The notes: generated by a model not told the origin, from the sequence alone. Shown: positions 24,688 to 32,954, numbered from the stretch's first letter. The stretch: DNA of 64,000 nt from Hymenobacter edaphi (GCF_003258365.1 NZ_QHKM01000001.1:1612001-1676000); one strand, 5' to 3'. Numbers and translations: made by a program.

Positions 24688-26217
24688 TTAGAAGTCGATC
24701 CGCTCCATCTCCGTCAGGGCCGAGCCGCCGTTTTCCAGGGCCTGGAGCACGTCGAAGACTTTGTCAGACCAGCCGGCAATGAGCGCCACGCCGTCCGGCT
24801 CGCGCACGTCCAGCGGGGTATTGCCGTGGCCGGCCAGGTCGAACAGGTACAGGCGGGCCTGGGGCGCCACGGTGCGGCGGTACTGGCGCCAGGCCTTGGC
24901 CAGGTCGTTGCCGTCGCCGGTGCTGTTCCAGAGCTGGCAGTCGGTGAACATCATCACCTTGTCCACCCGCTCGTTGTGGCGGATCAAATCCTGCACCACC
25001 AGGTGGCCGTTGGTGCTGTAGCCCACCTCGCCTTCGCGACGGTACAGCTCCTGCACGTTGCTCAGCACCTGGTTCTGGGGCAGCGGCACGCGCTTCCACC
25101 GGTCGCCGAACATGCCGGTCACCACGTTCTGGCAGCGGCGCTGCAAGAGCATCCCCAGCACCAGGCCCACGTCGTAGAGCAGCACTTTGCTGCGCGGCGA
25201 AATGGGTTGCTGCATGGAGCCCGACACGTCGCAGGCCACCACCACGCGGGTGTCGGCGCCGAAGCCGCGCAGGTTCTGCGTGGAGTGCCCGATGGCCGTT
25301 TCCAGCGCCGCGAGGATGCCCGCCACGTGGCCGGAGCGCACCGTGAGCAATTCGCGGTAAGCTGCCAGGTAGCGGAAGGGCAGCTGCTTGCTGCGCGTCA
25401 CCGCCCGCTCGTCGGTCAGGGCCTGCGTGAGCTGCGCAATGGCCCCGGCCGATACGTCGGCTTCGAGGATGTTGCGCAGGTTGCGCAGCAAAGCCATGTA
25501 GCCCAGCTTGCCGCTGCCGATCAGCTCCTCCCACTTCTGGCAGAAGGCCGTCTGCCGCTCCGCATCCGTGGTAAAGGTTTGCTGGCCCAGGGCCGACAGC
25601 TCGGTTTCCCAGGTGTAGGGCGTGGGCAGCTCGCCGCGCACCAGCTGGTCGAACAGCTGCTGCTGCTCGGGCGTTTTGGCCTGGGGGTGCACCAGGAACA
25701 GGGCGTCGCGCAGGCGCACCTGCCCGGCCCGGTCGTACTTGGCCAGCTGGTAGCCATCGAAGCGGTTGAAGGCCAGGGCCAGCCCTTTCTGCAGCTGCTT
25801 GGAGAGGCGGTTCAGCTGCTTCTGCCCCTGGCGCTGGTTGGCCAGGGCGTAGAAGGCCAGCAGCTCGGTAATCTCGTCGGCACGCTGCACCACGCGGGCC
25901 ACCAGGCGGCTCACCAGGTTGTCGCCGCGGTGCAGGCGGGCCAGCTCCACGGCCAGTACCAGCGGCACGGTGCGCAGGTACATCTTTTCGCGGGCGTACA
26001 CGGCCAGCTGCGCCACGAACAGGGGGTCGTTTTTGGCCACCAGCTCGCGCAGGCGCTGCAGGCGGGTATCGGCTTTTTCGTAGAACTGGTCGCTGAGCGC
26101 GGCCGTGGCCACGGCGGCGTACAGCTCCAGCTGGGGCGTAAGGGAGTAGGCAGCCGCGCCCGCGTGGTTCACCACGTCGGCCGGCTTGTTTTTGCGGAAT
26201 CCGAAGTTGAAGCGCAT
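24688..26217 (-). CDS. rsr: Ro60/Rsr ortholog (TROVE and vWA domains)
   Basis: This 509-aa protein starts at the ATG at 26217 (MRFNFGFRKNK). Residues 20-320 are HEAT-like helical repeats of the TROVE domain (ELYAAVATAALSDQFYEKADTR, LFVAQLAVYAREKMYLRTVP). This domain forms the RNA-binding ring. Residues 325-509 are a vWA domain with an intact MIDAS (D330-V-S332-G-S334) and MMFTDCQLW. Bacterial Rsr binds Y RNAs and can tether them to nucleases such as PNPase. It acts in RNA quality control and stress survival. In Salmonella, rsr lies with Y RNA genes and rtcBA. Here it is followed on the same strand by the Y RNA-like array and rtcB. A long hairpin (26275-26351) lies upstream. Confidence 0.95.
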   Translation of the reverse strand: MRFNFGFRKNKPADVVNHAGAAAYSLTPQLELYAAVATAALSDQFYEKADTRLQRLRELVAKNDPLFVAQLAVYAREKMYLRTVPLVLAVELARLHRGDNLVSRLVARVVQRADEITELLAFYALANQRQGQKQLNRLSKQLQKGLALAFNRFDGYQLAKYDRAGQVRLRDALFLVHPQAKTPEQQQLFDQLVRGELPTPYTWETELSALGQQTFTTDAERQTAFCQKWEELIGSGKLGYMALLRNLRNILEADVSAGAIAQLTQALTDERAVTRSKQLPFRYLAAYRELLTVRSGHVAGILAALETAIGHSTQNLRGFGADTRVVVACDVSGSMQQPISPRSKVLLYDVGLVLGMLLQRRCQNVVTGMFGDRWKRVPLPQNQVLSNVQELYRREGEVGYSTNGHLVVQDLIRHNERVDKVMMFTDCQLWNSTGDGNDLAKAWRQYRRTVAPQARLYLFDLAGHGNTPLDVREPDGVALIAGWSDKVFDVLQALENGGSALTEMERIDF

Positions 26218-26274
26218 AAAAGTGGTGAGATAGTGAGGTGGTGAACTGGTGCGTTTTCGGGGCCCGCATTCGGG

Positions 26275-26351
26275 CGAAGCGGGGCATTCCGCTGGCCGAC
26301 AGTCTTCCCGTTCTGTCAGCCGGCAACCTTGCACGGAATGCCCCGGCTTCG
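26275..26351 (-). ncRNA. Long structured hairpin between the PcfJ-like gene and rsr
   Basis: Outer arms CGAAGC(C)GGGGCATTCCG (26334-26351) and CGGAATGCCCCGCTTCG (26275-26291) pair over 17 bp with one bulge. Inner arms GGCUGACAG/CUGUCGGCC add 9 bp. It could be a further non-coding RNA, a processing site or an attenuator in the leader of rsr. It lacks the conserved motifs of the array units. Confidence 0.5.
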
Positions 26352-26422
26352 TCCGGTAGGCGGTATGAGTTCGTGGTCGGAGCGGTGGCGCTATTCCGGC
26401 CAAAGCCGACGGCCCCGCGCCC

Positions 26423-27724
26423 CTACACGTGCTTGGAAATGGTCAGGCGGGCGTCGGTAGCCCAACGCTGCACCCACAGCCGCTCAGAGGCGTCCATGGG
26501 CCGGTTGTGCTTGCCCCGGGCCTGCACGATGACGCCGCCGGCCGCTACTTCCAGGGTGACGGCGCGCAGGCCGGCCTGGGTAAGGCCGAAGATGGCGCAG
26601 CGCCCCTGGCGGCAGGAGCTCAGGTACGAGGCCACGCAGTGGTGCAGCTCGCGGCCTTCCTCCAGCAGCGCCCCGTAGGTGAGCAGCTGGGTGATGAGCA
26701 CCGGGTTCTTCTTGCTGTTGTTCGTGAAATTGGGCACCGGCATGGGCGTCCAGGTGGTCGTGAGCGGAATGACGGGACCGGGGGCGTAGCGGCGCACCTG
26801 GGCCAGCTGGCGGTGCCACTGCTCCGTCTGAGCCAGTACACTCACCATCGAGCGGCCTTTCAGCGAGAAACCCGGCTGGGCCGGCTCGTCGCCGATGCCC
26901 ACGCTGCGCTTCTCGTGAATCCAGTCGCAGACGGGCCCGAAGTGGCGCGGGTCCACCATCGGCGCGGCCACGAAAAAGTCCACCACCGTCAGCCAGAAGG
27001 CGTCGTCGGGACCGATTTCGCGGCCCATCCGCGACTCCAGCACCGCCCCGAACCAGGCCAGCGCGTCGCGGGCGGCGAGCTGGGCGTAGCGCAGGGCTTC
27101 CAGGAAGGTGCAGCCCGCCGGCGCCAGGCGCAGGTGGTGCTCCAGCTTCTTGGTGAGCGGCACCGGCAGGCCCTGGAAGCGGCGCAGCGCGTGGCCGCTG
27201 CCCAGGTGCAGGGTCAGCTCGGCGATGTTCACGCCGCCGTCCTGCAGGCGCCCGGCCGTCCAGGAGTTGAGCAGCCAGCCGGGCACGTCGCCGTACTCAT
27301 CAAAGAGGTGGCGCACCAGGCTTTCCAGCTGCCGGTACACGTTGCGGGAGCGGGGCTGCCAGTCGGCCAGCTCGCGCCGGCGCAGGGGGTAGTAGTGGGT
27401 GAGGGCGGCCACGGCGGCGCTGACTTCGGGGCGCTGCAGCAGCTCGGTGCGCTTGGCGGCCAGGGCCAGCAGCACCTGCTGGCGGCGCTGGCGCTCGGCC
27501 CCGTTCTGGCCGTACACGCAGCCCTCGTAGAGCTTGGCCAGCGGGGTTTCTTCGCCGAGCAGGTTGTAGCAGTGCCGTGGTTCGCCGGTGAGCGAAAACA
27601 GGTAGTCGATCTGCCGGCTGGGGGCCCACTTGCGCCAGTCGGTGCGGCGGGCCTGGGTGAGGGCGGCTACGGCTTGCTGGGCGCGCTGGGCTTCGTAGGA
27701 TAGGGGTTTGAGGCGGTTGGCCAT
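26423..27724 (-). CDS. PcfJ-like domain protein
   Basis: This 433-aa protein starts at the ATG at 27724. The C-terminal third carries the PcfJ signature: EGRELHHCVASYLSSCRQGRCAIF, with LHHC-V and a Cys, then VTLEV and VIVQARGKHNRP. The N-terminal 300 residues are helical and of unknown fold. PcfJ-like domains are named after a conjugative plasmid protein, occur widely in mobile and conflict-related loci and lack an assigned activity. The gene is first in the leftward locus and sits 205 bp before rsr. Its start codon lies in a hairpin (27723-27759). A role with Ro60 or the array RNAs is inferred only from position. Confidence 0.75.
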   Translation of the reverse strand: MANRLKPLSYEAQRAQQAVAALTQARRTDWRKWAPSRQIDYLFSLTGEPRHCYNLLGEETPLAKLYEGCVYGQNGAERQRRQQVLLALAAKRTELLQRPEVSAAVAALTHYYPLRRRELADWQPRSRNVYRQLESLVRHLFDEYGDVPGWLLNSWTAGRLQDGGVNIAELTLHLGSGHALRRFQGLPVPLTKKLEHHLRLAPAGCTFLEALRYAQLAARDALAWFGAVLESRMGREIGPDDAFWLTVVDFFVAAPMVDPRHFGPVCDWIHEKRSVGIGDEPAQPGFSLKGRSMVSVLAQTEQWHRQLAQVRRYAPGPVIPLTTTWTPMPVPNFTNNSKKNPVLITQLLTYGALLEEGRELHHCVASYLSSCRQGRCAIFGLTQAGLRAVTLEVAAGGVIVQARGKHNRPMDASERLWVQRWATDARLTISKHV

Positions 27725-27759
27725 CGGTCGGGGTGCCCCTCGCGGGGGCGGTTACCGAT
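27723..27759 (-). promoter_or_regulatory. Hairpin enclosing the start codon of the PcfJ-like gene
   Basis: ATCGGT (27754-27759, minus) pairs with ACCGAT (27723-27728), which overlaps the ATG. An inner GCCCC/GGGGC stem (27734-27748) resembles the leader palindrome of rtcB 2. This could hide the ribosome entry site. Confidence 0.45.
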
Positions 27760-28182
27760 TGAAGAATCAGACTTGGAATGCGCCGGAGCGGCGGAGAGTT
27801 GAAGCAGAAGTCTGAACGATTCGTACATGGCGGTGCTTGGCAAAAGGGTGTAAAATTCCGTTCGGCAATTCACGCGGAATTAATTGCCGTTACGCAGGTA
27901 TTTATTACAGAAATAATTCAGGCAATATTTTCCCAGGCGACATTTATTTAGTCGCAAAACCAGGAATTAATTACCGTGAATCAGGCCCGACTGGAAAGCA
28001 CTCGGGCGGTGGCCAGGGTCGTTAGCAGCCGCGTTTTCGCGGCGCTGTATCCGGGCAACTGGCCGGCCTGATGACGCCCTGCCACAGCGGCGCGGGCACC
28101 GATAAGCGGGCAACGAGGCGGGGCTGGGGTTGAGGGGCCGACATCATGGCGGTAACGAGTTAGAAGAGCTATGAGTAAAAAC
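27725..28182. other. Region upstream of the RNA-repair locus
   Basis: It is AT-richer than its surroundings between about 27850 and 27980, with short hairpins (GCGAC-ATTTATTTA-GTCGC near 27937 and GCCGCG-TTTT-CGCGGC near 28030). This is the likely promoter and regulatory zone of the leftward locus. I searched for a sigma-54 -24/-12 pair, as used by the enterobacterial rtc operon. The best candidate (GG-N9-GC) has wrong spacing. No gene is supported. Confidence 0.4.
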
Positions 28183-28216
28183 AAAACGCCCGAATCTGGT
28201 GGGATTCGGGCGTTTT
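28183..28216 (-). terminator. Terminator of the small leftward gene
   Basis: A perfect 14-bp stem (AAAACGCCCGAATC and its complement) is followed on the minus strand by TTTTGTTTTTAC. It lies 28 bp after the stop of the 29-aa ORF and before the promoter zone of the RNA-repair locus. Confidence 0.85.
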
Positions 28217-28243
28217 GCAGGATGAGCTTCTATCGAAAGAGCT

Positions 28244-28333
28244 TCACTCCGTTGCGTGCGCGCCGAACCCCGGCTGGACCTTATCCTCCGAGCTGGTTGG
28301 CATACCTAGGTATTGATTAAAGTGGCGGCGCAT
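28244..28333 (-). CDS. Possible 29-aa small protein
   Basis: The ORF (MRRHFNQYLGMPTSSEDKVQ..., ending GAHATE) starts at the ATG at 28333. It has the complete set of expression signals: an upstream TACCTTTG -7 box (28382-28389), an A-rich leader (CAAAACAACAAACGACAAAAC) typical of Bacteroidota mRNAs, and a strong terminator after the stop. There is no signal peptide or membrane segment. The function is unknown. The transcript might instead be a non-coding RNA of about 190 nt. Confidence 0.5.
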   Translation of the reverse strand: MRRHFNQYLGMPTSSEDKVQPGFGAHATE

Positions 28334-28381
28334 GACGAGTGAAGTCGTTTTGTCGTTTGTTGTTTTGGGCTTTGAACGGGT

Positions 28382-28389
28382 CAAAGGTA
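28382..28389 (-). promoter_or_regulatory. -7 box TACCTTTG of the small leftward gene
   Basis: This is an exact TAnnTTTG match on the minus strand, with ATTG-type -33 candidates 16 and 21 nt upstream. A 16-bp imperfect palindrome (TTGATGAAA...TTTCATCAA, 28417-28450) lies just upstream and could bind a regulator. Confidence 0.5.
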
Positions 28390-28637
28390 GAAAGGTTATT
28401 TCGCACAATGCAATAGTTGATGAAATTTTTTTGAAAAAAAGTTTCATCAATTTTACCAAACCTTATTCCGAGCTAAATAGCCGCGGTTGCACTTCTTTAT
28501 TCAGAATAATTCGGGCCGTAATTTCTTTAATTAATTATTCCCGCCACGGCTATGATACACCCTGAAATCCTCACCACACCTACCCGGCTGCGCTGCCGAG
28601 GCCCGCAAATCCGCCGCAGCCGGTGAATCTTTGGCGC

Positions 28638-29033
28638 ATGATCGACAAAGTAGCATGGCTGCACTGGCAGGGCGGCCGCATTCTGAGCACCCGCAGCCGG
28701 GGCAAGGACCGGTTTTACTTTCCCGGCGGCAAGCGCGAGGCCGGCGAAACCGACGCGCAAACCCTGCTGCGCGAAATCGAGGAAGAGCTGACCGTGCACC
28801 TGCGGTCCGACAGCCTGCGCTACCTCGGCACCTTCGAGGCGCAGGCGCACGGCCATGCGCCCGGTGTGCTCGTGCGTATGATTTGCTACGCGGCCGCGTA
28901 CACGGGCACGCTGCGGCCCGCCAACGAAATCGAGGAAATCACCTGGCTCAGCTACCAGGACCGCCCCCGCGTGTCGGCCGTCGACCAGCTGATTTTCGAC
29001 TGGCTGCGCGGGCAGGGCCTGCTGGCTGATTGA
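28638..29033 (+). CDS. NUDIX hydrolase
   Basis: This 131-aa protein starts at ATG 28638; an in-frame GTG at 28623 is the alternative. The Nudix box is complete: GGKREAGET ... REIEEEL (GX5EX7REUXEEXXU pattern), which binds Mg2+ for cleavage of nucleoside-diphosphate-X substrates. The fold start (KVAWLHWQGGRILSTRS) and VRMICYAAAYTG strands are typical. The substrate cannot be assigned. An AATCTTTG box lies directly before the ATG, so the mRNA could be leaderless. It is followed by the HDAC-like gene, 69 bp away. Confidence 0.88.
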   Translation: MIDKVAWLHWQGGRILSTRSRGKDRFYFPGGKREAGETDAQTLLREIEEELTVHLRSDSLRYLGTFEAQAHGHAPGVLVRMICYAAAYTGTLRPANEIEEITWLSYQDRPRVSAVDQLIFDWLRGQGLLAD

Positions 29034-29102
29034 GCCGCCCGTAGCCCTGGGGCGCGACCCATTCGCGGTGCTGGCCGTAGACTTGCAGCGTATCCCGCCC
29101 GT

Positions 29103-30005
29103 ATGCCCTGCCTCGCCTCCTCCGACCGGTACTCCATTCAGTTGCCCGACGGCCACCGTTTCCCCATTGCCAAGTACGAGCTGATTCGGGAGCAGCTGCT
29201 GTGGCAGGGCATTGCCCGGCCCACGGACATCTACGACCCGGGGTTCTGCACCGAGGAGGACATTCTGCGCGTGCACACGGCCGAGTACTGGGGCAAGGTG
29301 AAGGAGCTGCGCCTCTCCCCCGCCGAGGTGCGCCGCCTGGGCCTGCCGCAGAGCCCGGAGCTGGTGCGGCGCAGCCTCTCGTCGGCAGCAGGCACGGTGC
29401 AGTCGGCCCTAAAAGCCCTGCGCGACGGTATCGGCCTGAGCCTGGCCGGGGGCACCCACCACGCCTTTGCCGACCGCGGCGAGGGGTTCTGCGTGCTCAA
29501 CGACCTGGCCATCAGCGCGGCCCGGCTGCTGCACCACGGCCAAGCGCGGCAGGTGCTCATCGTGGATCTGGACGTGCACCAGGGCGACGGTACGGCCAGC
29601 ATTTTCCGCGACGAGCCGCGGGTATTTACCTTCTCGATGCACGCCGGGGCGAACTATCCGCTGCGCAAGGAGCAGTCGGACCTGGACCTGGCCCTGCCGC
29701 TGGGCATGGGCGACGCGGAGTACCTGGCGCAGCTGCGCGCTACCCTGCCCGGCCTCATCGAGCGGGTGCGGCCCGATTTCATCTTCTACCAGGCCGGCGT
29801 CGACGTGCTGGCTACCGACAAGCTGGGCAAGCTGGCCCTGACGCCCACCGGCTGCCGGCAGCGCGACGAATTCGTGCTCGGCCTCTGCCACGCGCAGCAG
29901 CTACCGGTGGCCGTGAGCATGGGCGGCGGCTACTCCGAGCGGCTGGCCGACATCGTGGATGCGCACTGCAACACGTTTCGGGTGGCCTACGGGCTGTGGG
30001 GATAG
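29103..30005 (+). CDS. Histone deacetylase-family protein (class IV-like)
   Basis: This 300-aa protein contains the arginase/deacetylase fold signatures: GGTHHAFADRGEGFCVLND (the active-site HH), VLIVDLDVHQGDGTASIF (zinc Asp and His), YQAGVDVLATDKLGKLALT (zinc Asp) and SMGGGYSE. These residues coordinate Zn and activate water for amide hydrolysis of acetylated lysine or polyamine-like substrates. The length fits bacterial class IV-like HDACs. It follows the NUDIX gene. The substrate is unknown. Confidence 0.92.
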   Translation: MPCLASSDRYSIQLPDGHRFPIAKYELIREQLLWQGIARPTDIYDPGFCTEEDILRVHTAEYWGKVKELRLSPAEVRRLGLPQSPELVRRSLSSAAGTVQSALKALRDGIGLSLAGGTHHAFADRGEGFCVLNDLAISAARLLHHGQARQVLIVDLDVHQGDGTASIFRDEPRVFTFSMHAGANYPLRKEQSDLDLALPLGMGDAEYLAQLRATLPGLIERVRPDFIFYQAGVDVLATDKLGKLALTPTGCRQRDEFVLGLCHAQQLPVAVSMGGGYSERLADIVDAHCNTFRVAYGLWG

Positions 30006-30051
30006 AGCCTGTGAATGGAACCACCCCTGCATCATCTTTTACCCTTGCGCC

Positions 30052-30246
30052 TACAGCCGCAGCGCGGCGCCATATTGGTAGCCCCGGGGCAAAAAGAACG
30101 ATTGAGCTGCAGCGCAGCGGTATGGCATTGCTGACGTTGAACGGCTATTGACGCCCATACAGCTCCGAGGCCATGTCGCTGCGCTGCAGCTCGGCCGTGC
30201 TTTAGGGGCGCTGGTTCTACCAATATGACGCCGCGCTGCGGCTGTA
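30052..30246. repeat. Nested palindromic element (MITE-like)
   Basis: Outer arms 30052-30081 (TACAGCCGCAGCGCGGCGCC...) and 30217-30246 pair at 29 of 30 positions. Inner arms (GAGCTGCAGCGCAGCG, 30104-30119, with 30177-30192) also pair. A half copy of the same family lies at about 57562-57635. No ORF is inside. It fills the gap between the HDAC and cupin genes. Confidence 0.8.
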
Positions 30247-30279
30247 AAATACAACGCTGTTGGGCCACTGGTTTAGTTA

Positions 30280-30840
30280 TCAGGGCTGAACGGGCAGCGG
30301 CGGGCCGAGCTGCTCGATGCCGTGGGCCAGGGCTACGGCGGCCCGCTCGGCGGGGGTGCCCTTGGGCTGGCCGGTGGCAATGCGGCGGAAATAGTCTTCC
30401 AGCTGCCCGGCGGGCTGCACCCAGTACAGCAGCTTGCCGGCGGGGGTGAGCTGCGTCCAGGTGTGGGGCACGAGGCGCGGCAGGAAGATGGTGGCGCCCG
30501 GCCCCAGCTCGTGCCGCTCCTCCCCCACCACGAACAGGTAGCGGCCCTCCACCACGTAGAACGTCTCGTCCTGCTGCAAATGGCGGTGCAGGCTGGGCCC
30601 GCCCTTGCCCCGGCCGGTGTACTCAAACACGGCCAGCGCCCCGGCGGTGTCCTGCCCGGATATCTTCACGTCATTGGGGTTGCCGTTGATCAGGATCTGC
30701 TCGGCGGCCCGGCTCTGGGCGGGCGGCACTACGAAGGCGGGCGGAGCAGCTTCCGGCGGCGCGGCGAGGCCAGCGGCGCGCAGGTCGAGGGCGGCGGGGG
30801 CGGCCAGCAGGCCGGTTACTACGAAGTGGCGACGGTTCAT
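30280..30840 (-). CDS. Exported cupin-domain protein
   Basis: This is a 186-aa protein. The ATG at 30840 gives MNRRHFVVTGLLAAPAAL, a twin-Arg-like export signal (RRHF). The cupin core is LHRHLQQDETFYVVEGRYLFVVGEE (metal-binding HxH...E) followed by PRLVPHTW (second motif). Single-domain cupins of this type often bind a metal; the ligand and reaction are unknown. It lies downstream of the AraC-type regulator gene on the same strand. A TTTGT-TCGGG-ACAAA dyad (30852-30866) in the gap could be its operator. Confidence 0.85.
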   Translation of the reverse strand: MNRRHFVVTGLLAAPAALDLRAAGLAAPPEAAPPAFVVPPAQSRAAEQILINGNPNDVKISGQDTAGALAVFEYTGRGKGGPSLHRHLQQDETFYVVEGRYLFVVGEERHELGPGATIFLPRLVPHTWTQLTPAGKLLYWVQPAGQLEDYFRRIATGQPKGTPAERAAVALAHGIEQLGPPLPVQP

Positions 30841-30924
30841 GACGGGCAGCGGTTTGTTCGGGACAAACATGCACGGCCCGCGGCCCGGCCCGTTGGTAAA
30901 ATCCGGACATTCTGCCCGGTGGCC

Positions 30925-31755
30925 TCAGCCTTCGAACAGGCCGAACTGCCGCTCCGGCGCCTGGTTGTCGAGCTGGAAAAAGGCGCTGGGCGAGTGGCCG
31001 GTGAAGGCGCGGTAGTCCTTGGCCAGGTGCTGGTGGTCGTGGTAGCCGCAGGCCACGGCCACGCTCAGCCAGTCGAGGTCGGGGTGGCTGTTCTTGAAGC
31101 GGAAGGCGCGGTCGAAGCGGCTGATGCGGGCGTACAGGTGCGGGCTGACGCCCAGGCGCTGCTCGAACTGCCGGTTGAGCTGGCGCGGACTCAGGCAGGC
31201 GTAGTCGGCCAACGCGGCCAGGGAGAGGCCGGCCGGGGCCAGGAGCAGCCGCTGGGCCGCCGCTTCCACCGGGTGCGCCGCGCCCCGGCTGCGCGCCACC
31301 CGGGTCAACAAAAAGGCTTCGACGTGAGGCAGCATTTCCGGCCAGCTGGCCAGGCCGCTCAGCCGCTCGTTCAGGGCCCGCAGCTCGGCGCCCCACACGG
31401 CCTCGGCGTCGACGTAGGTATTGGTGAGCAGGGGCTGCGGAATGCCCGTCAGCCGGTACAGCGCCCCGGGCTGCAGCACCACCTGCAGGGCCAGAAACCG
31501 CCGCCCCACGTAGCGGTGACTGACCACCGCGTGCTGCCCGATGAGCACGGCCCGGGGCTTGGCCTGCCGGGCGGGGCCATCGGGGTAGGCCACGTCCTCC
31601 GCGTCGCGGGGGTAGAAGGCCAGGCAGTGCTCGGGCCTCGGCGGGTAGGCCTTGAAGGGCAGCGGTCCGGCGCCGTCGAAGGCAAACTCGATAACCTGAA
31701 TCAGGCGCACCCAGGTCCGCAGGGGCGCGCTGGGCAGCATATCCAGTAGTACCAT
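30925..31755 (-). CDS. AraC-family transcriptional regulator
   Basis: This is a 276-aa protein. Residues 1-130 form a sensor-like N-terminal domain with VLIGQHAVVSHRYVG and LVVLQPGALYRLTGIP patterns, as in DUF6597-type AraC regulators. The C-terminal 100 residues carry two helix-turn-helix units (LSLAALADYACLSPRQLNRQFEQRLG and DWLSVAVACGYHDHQHLAKDYRAFTGHSP). It probably controls the adjacent cupin gene (85 bp downstream) or itself. Confidence 0.9.
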   Translation of the reverse strand: MVLLDMLPSAPLRTWVRLIQVIEFAFDGAGPLPFKAYPPRPEHCLAFYPRDAEDVAYPDGPARQAKPRAVLIGQHAVVSHRYVGRRFLALQVVLQPGALYRLTGIPQPLLTNTYVDAEAVWGAELRALNERLSGLASWPEMLPHVEAFLLTRVARSRGAAHPVEAAAQRLLLAPAGLSLAALADYACLSPRQLNRQFEQRLGVSPHLYARISRFDRAFRFKNSHPDLDWLSVAVACGYHDHQHLAKDYRAFTGHSPSAFFQLDNQAPERQFGLFEG

Positions 31756-31925
31756 AGGCCCACGGTTAAGGCCCGCGTCACCGTCGCGCCGGGCCGGTCC
31801 TAAACATACACGCCCGAACCGACAAACCCGCCGAGGCTGGTCCGTCGCCCGGACAATCGGCCCGCTGGTTTGGCCGCGCCCGGCGCCCTGCCGACCTTTG
31901 CCCGCTCATCTGCCGACGCCCGCTC

Positions 31926-32939
31926 ATGCCCCTGCCCAAGTTTGAAGACTTCGATTCCAGCCAGACGCCCGCCGTGCAGCGCGGCCTGAGCCGCCCCGGC
32001 CAGCCCGAGCCCGGCACGCCCGCGCAGCAGGCTTTCCGCGAGGCCATCGAGAAGGTGGAAAGCCTGCGCCTGCAGGTGCAGGAGCTGGAAAAAGAGCAGC
32101 GCGAGGCCAAAAACAAGTACTGGCGCCAGGTAGGCCCGCTGGCCGACGCGGTGGTGAGCCAGCGCCGGCAGCTGTTTGAGCCCCTGGAAATGGCCCTGAC
32201 CACCGGCTTTTTCAGCCGCCTGGAGGAGCAGCGCATCGAGGAGCTGCTGTGGCGCAACGCCCGCACGCTGCAGCACCGCTTCGGCGAGGAAGTGGACGAT
32301 TTGCTGCTGCGCTACGCCCCCCAGCGGCCGGTGCCCCGGTTCGAAGACGAAGACGAGGCCCCGCGCAAACCCGCCGCCCCGGCCGAGCACCAGCACCACG
32401 CCCACCAGCGCGACAAGCGCAAAAGCAAGTCCGAGCGGGAGCAGGAAGCCGCCGCCCGCGCCCTGCAGGCCGATCAGCAGCGCCTGCAGGCCGGCACCAA
32501 GGCCGTGTACCGGCAGCTGGCCCGCGCCAACCACCCCGACCTGGAGCGCGACCCGGCCCTGGCCCGGCAGAAAACCGAGCGGATGCAGCGCATCACCCGC
32601 GCCTACGAAGCCGACGACCTCTACGCCCTGCTGCAGCTGCTGGCCGAGCACAGCGCCGTCGACACCGACCAGGAATCCGATGAGCTGCTGCTGCGCTACG
32701 TGCGCGCCCTGCAGCAGCAGCAAAACGAGCTGAAGCTGCGCCTGCAGCAGCTCAAGTACGGCGACAAAAACGCCTTTATGGGCACCGGCAAAAAGCAGGA
32801 AGCCGAGCTGCGCCAGATCAAGCGGGAACTGCGCGCCGAAGCCGAGTACCTGGACCTGGTGCAGAAAGCCGTACAGGAGCCCGAAAATCTGCGCCAGCTG
32901 CTGCGCGAGCTGGACGCCGCCGGCCAGGAGGAAATCTAG
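31926..32939 (+). CDS. J-domain-like coiled-coil protein
   Basis: This 337-aa cytosolic protein has long helical, Glu/Gln-rich segments (residues 35-90 and 265-330). Residues 195-240 resemble a J domain: KAVYRQLARANHPDLERDP with the HPD motif, and QRITRAYEADD. J domains stimulate the ATPase of DnaK-type chaperones. The rest is not recognised. A GACCTTTG box at about 31894 may be its -7 element. It is monocistronic. Confidence 0.75.
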   Translation: MPLPKFEDFDSSQTPAVQRGLSRPGQPEPGTPAQQAFREAIEKVESLRLQVQELEKEQREAKNKYWRQVGPLADAVVSQRRQLFEPLEMALTTGFFSRLEEQRIEELLWRNARTLQHRFGEEVDDLLLRYAPQRPVPRFEDEDEAPRKPAAPAEHQHHAHQRDKRKSKSEREQEAAARALQADQQRLQAGTKAVYRQLARANHPDLERDPALARQKTERMQRITRAYEADDLYALLQLLAEHSAVDTDQESDELLLRYVRALQQQQNELKLRLQQLKYGDKNAFMGTGKKQEAELRQIKRELRAEAEYLDLVQKAVQEPENLRQLLRELDAAGQEEI

Positions 32940-32954
32940 CCGCGGCAGCCCTGG

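Noticed and set aside
27920-27945. Sigma-54 promoter upstream of the RNA-repair locus
   Set aside because: TGGGAAAATATTGCC looks similar, but the GG to GC spacing is 9 rather than 10 and no RtcR-type activator gene is visible.
28332-28565. 77-aa rightward ORF
   Set aside because: It lies antisense to the better supported small leftward unit, has no ribosome site and no recognised family.
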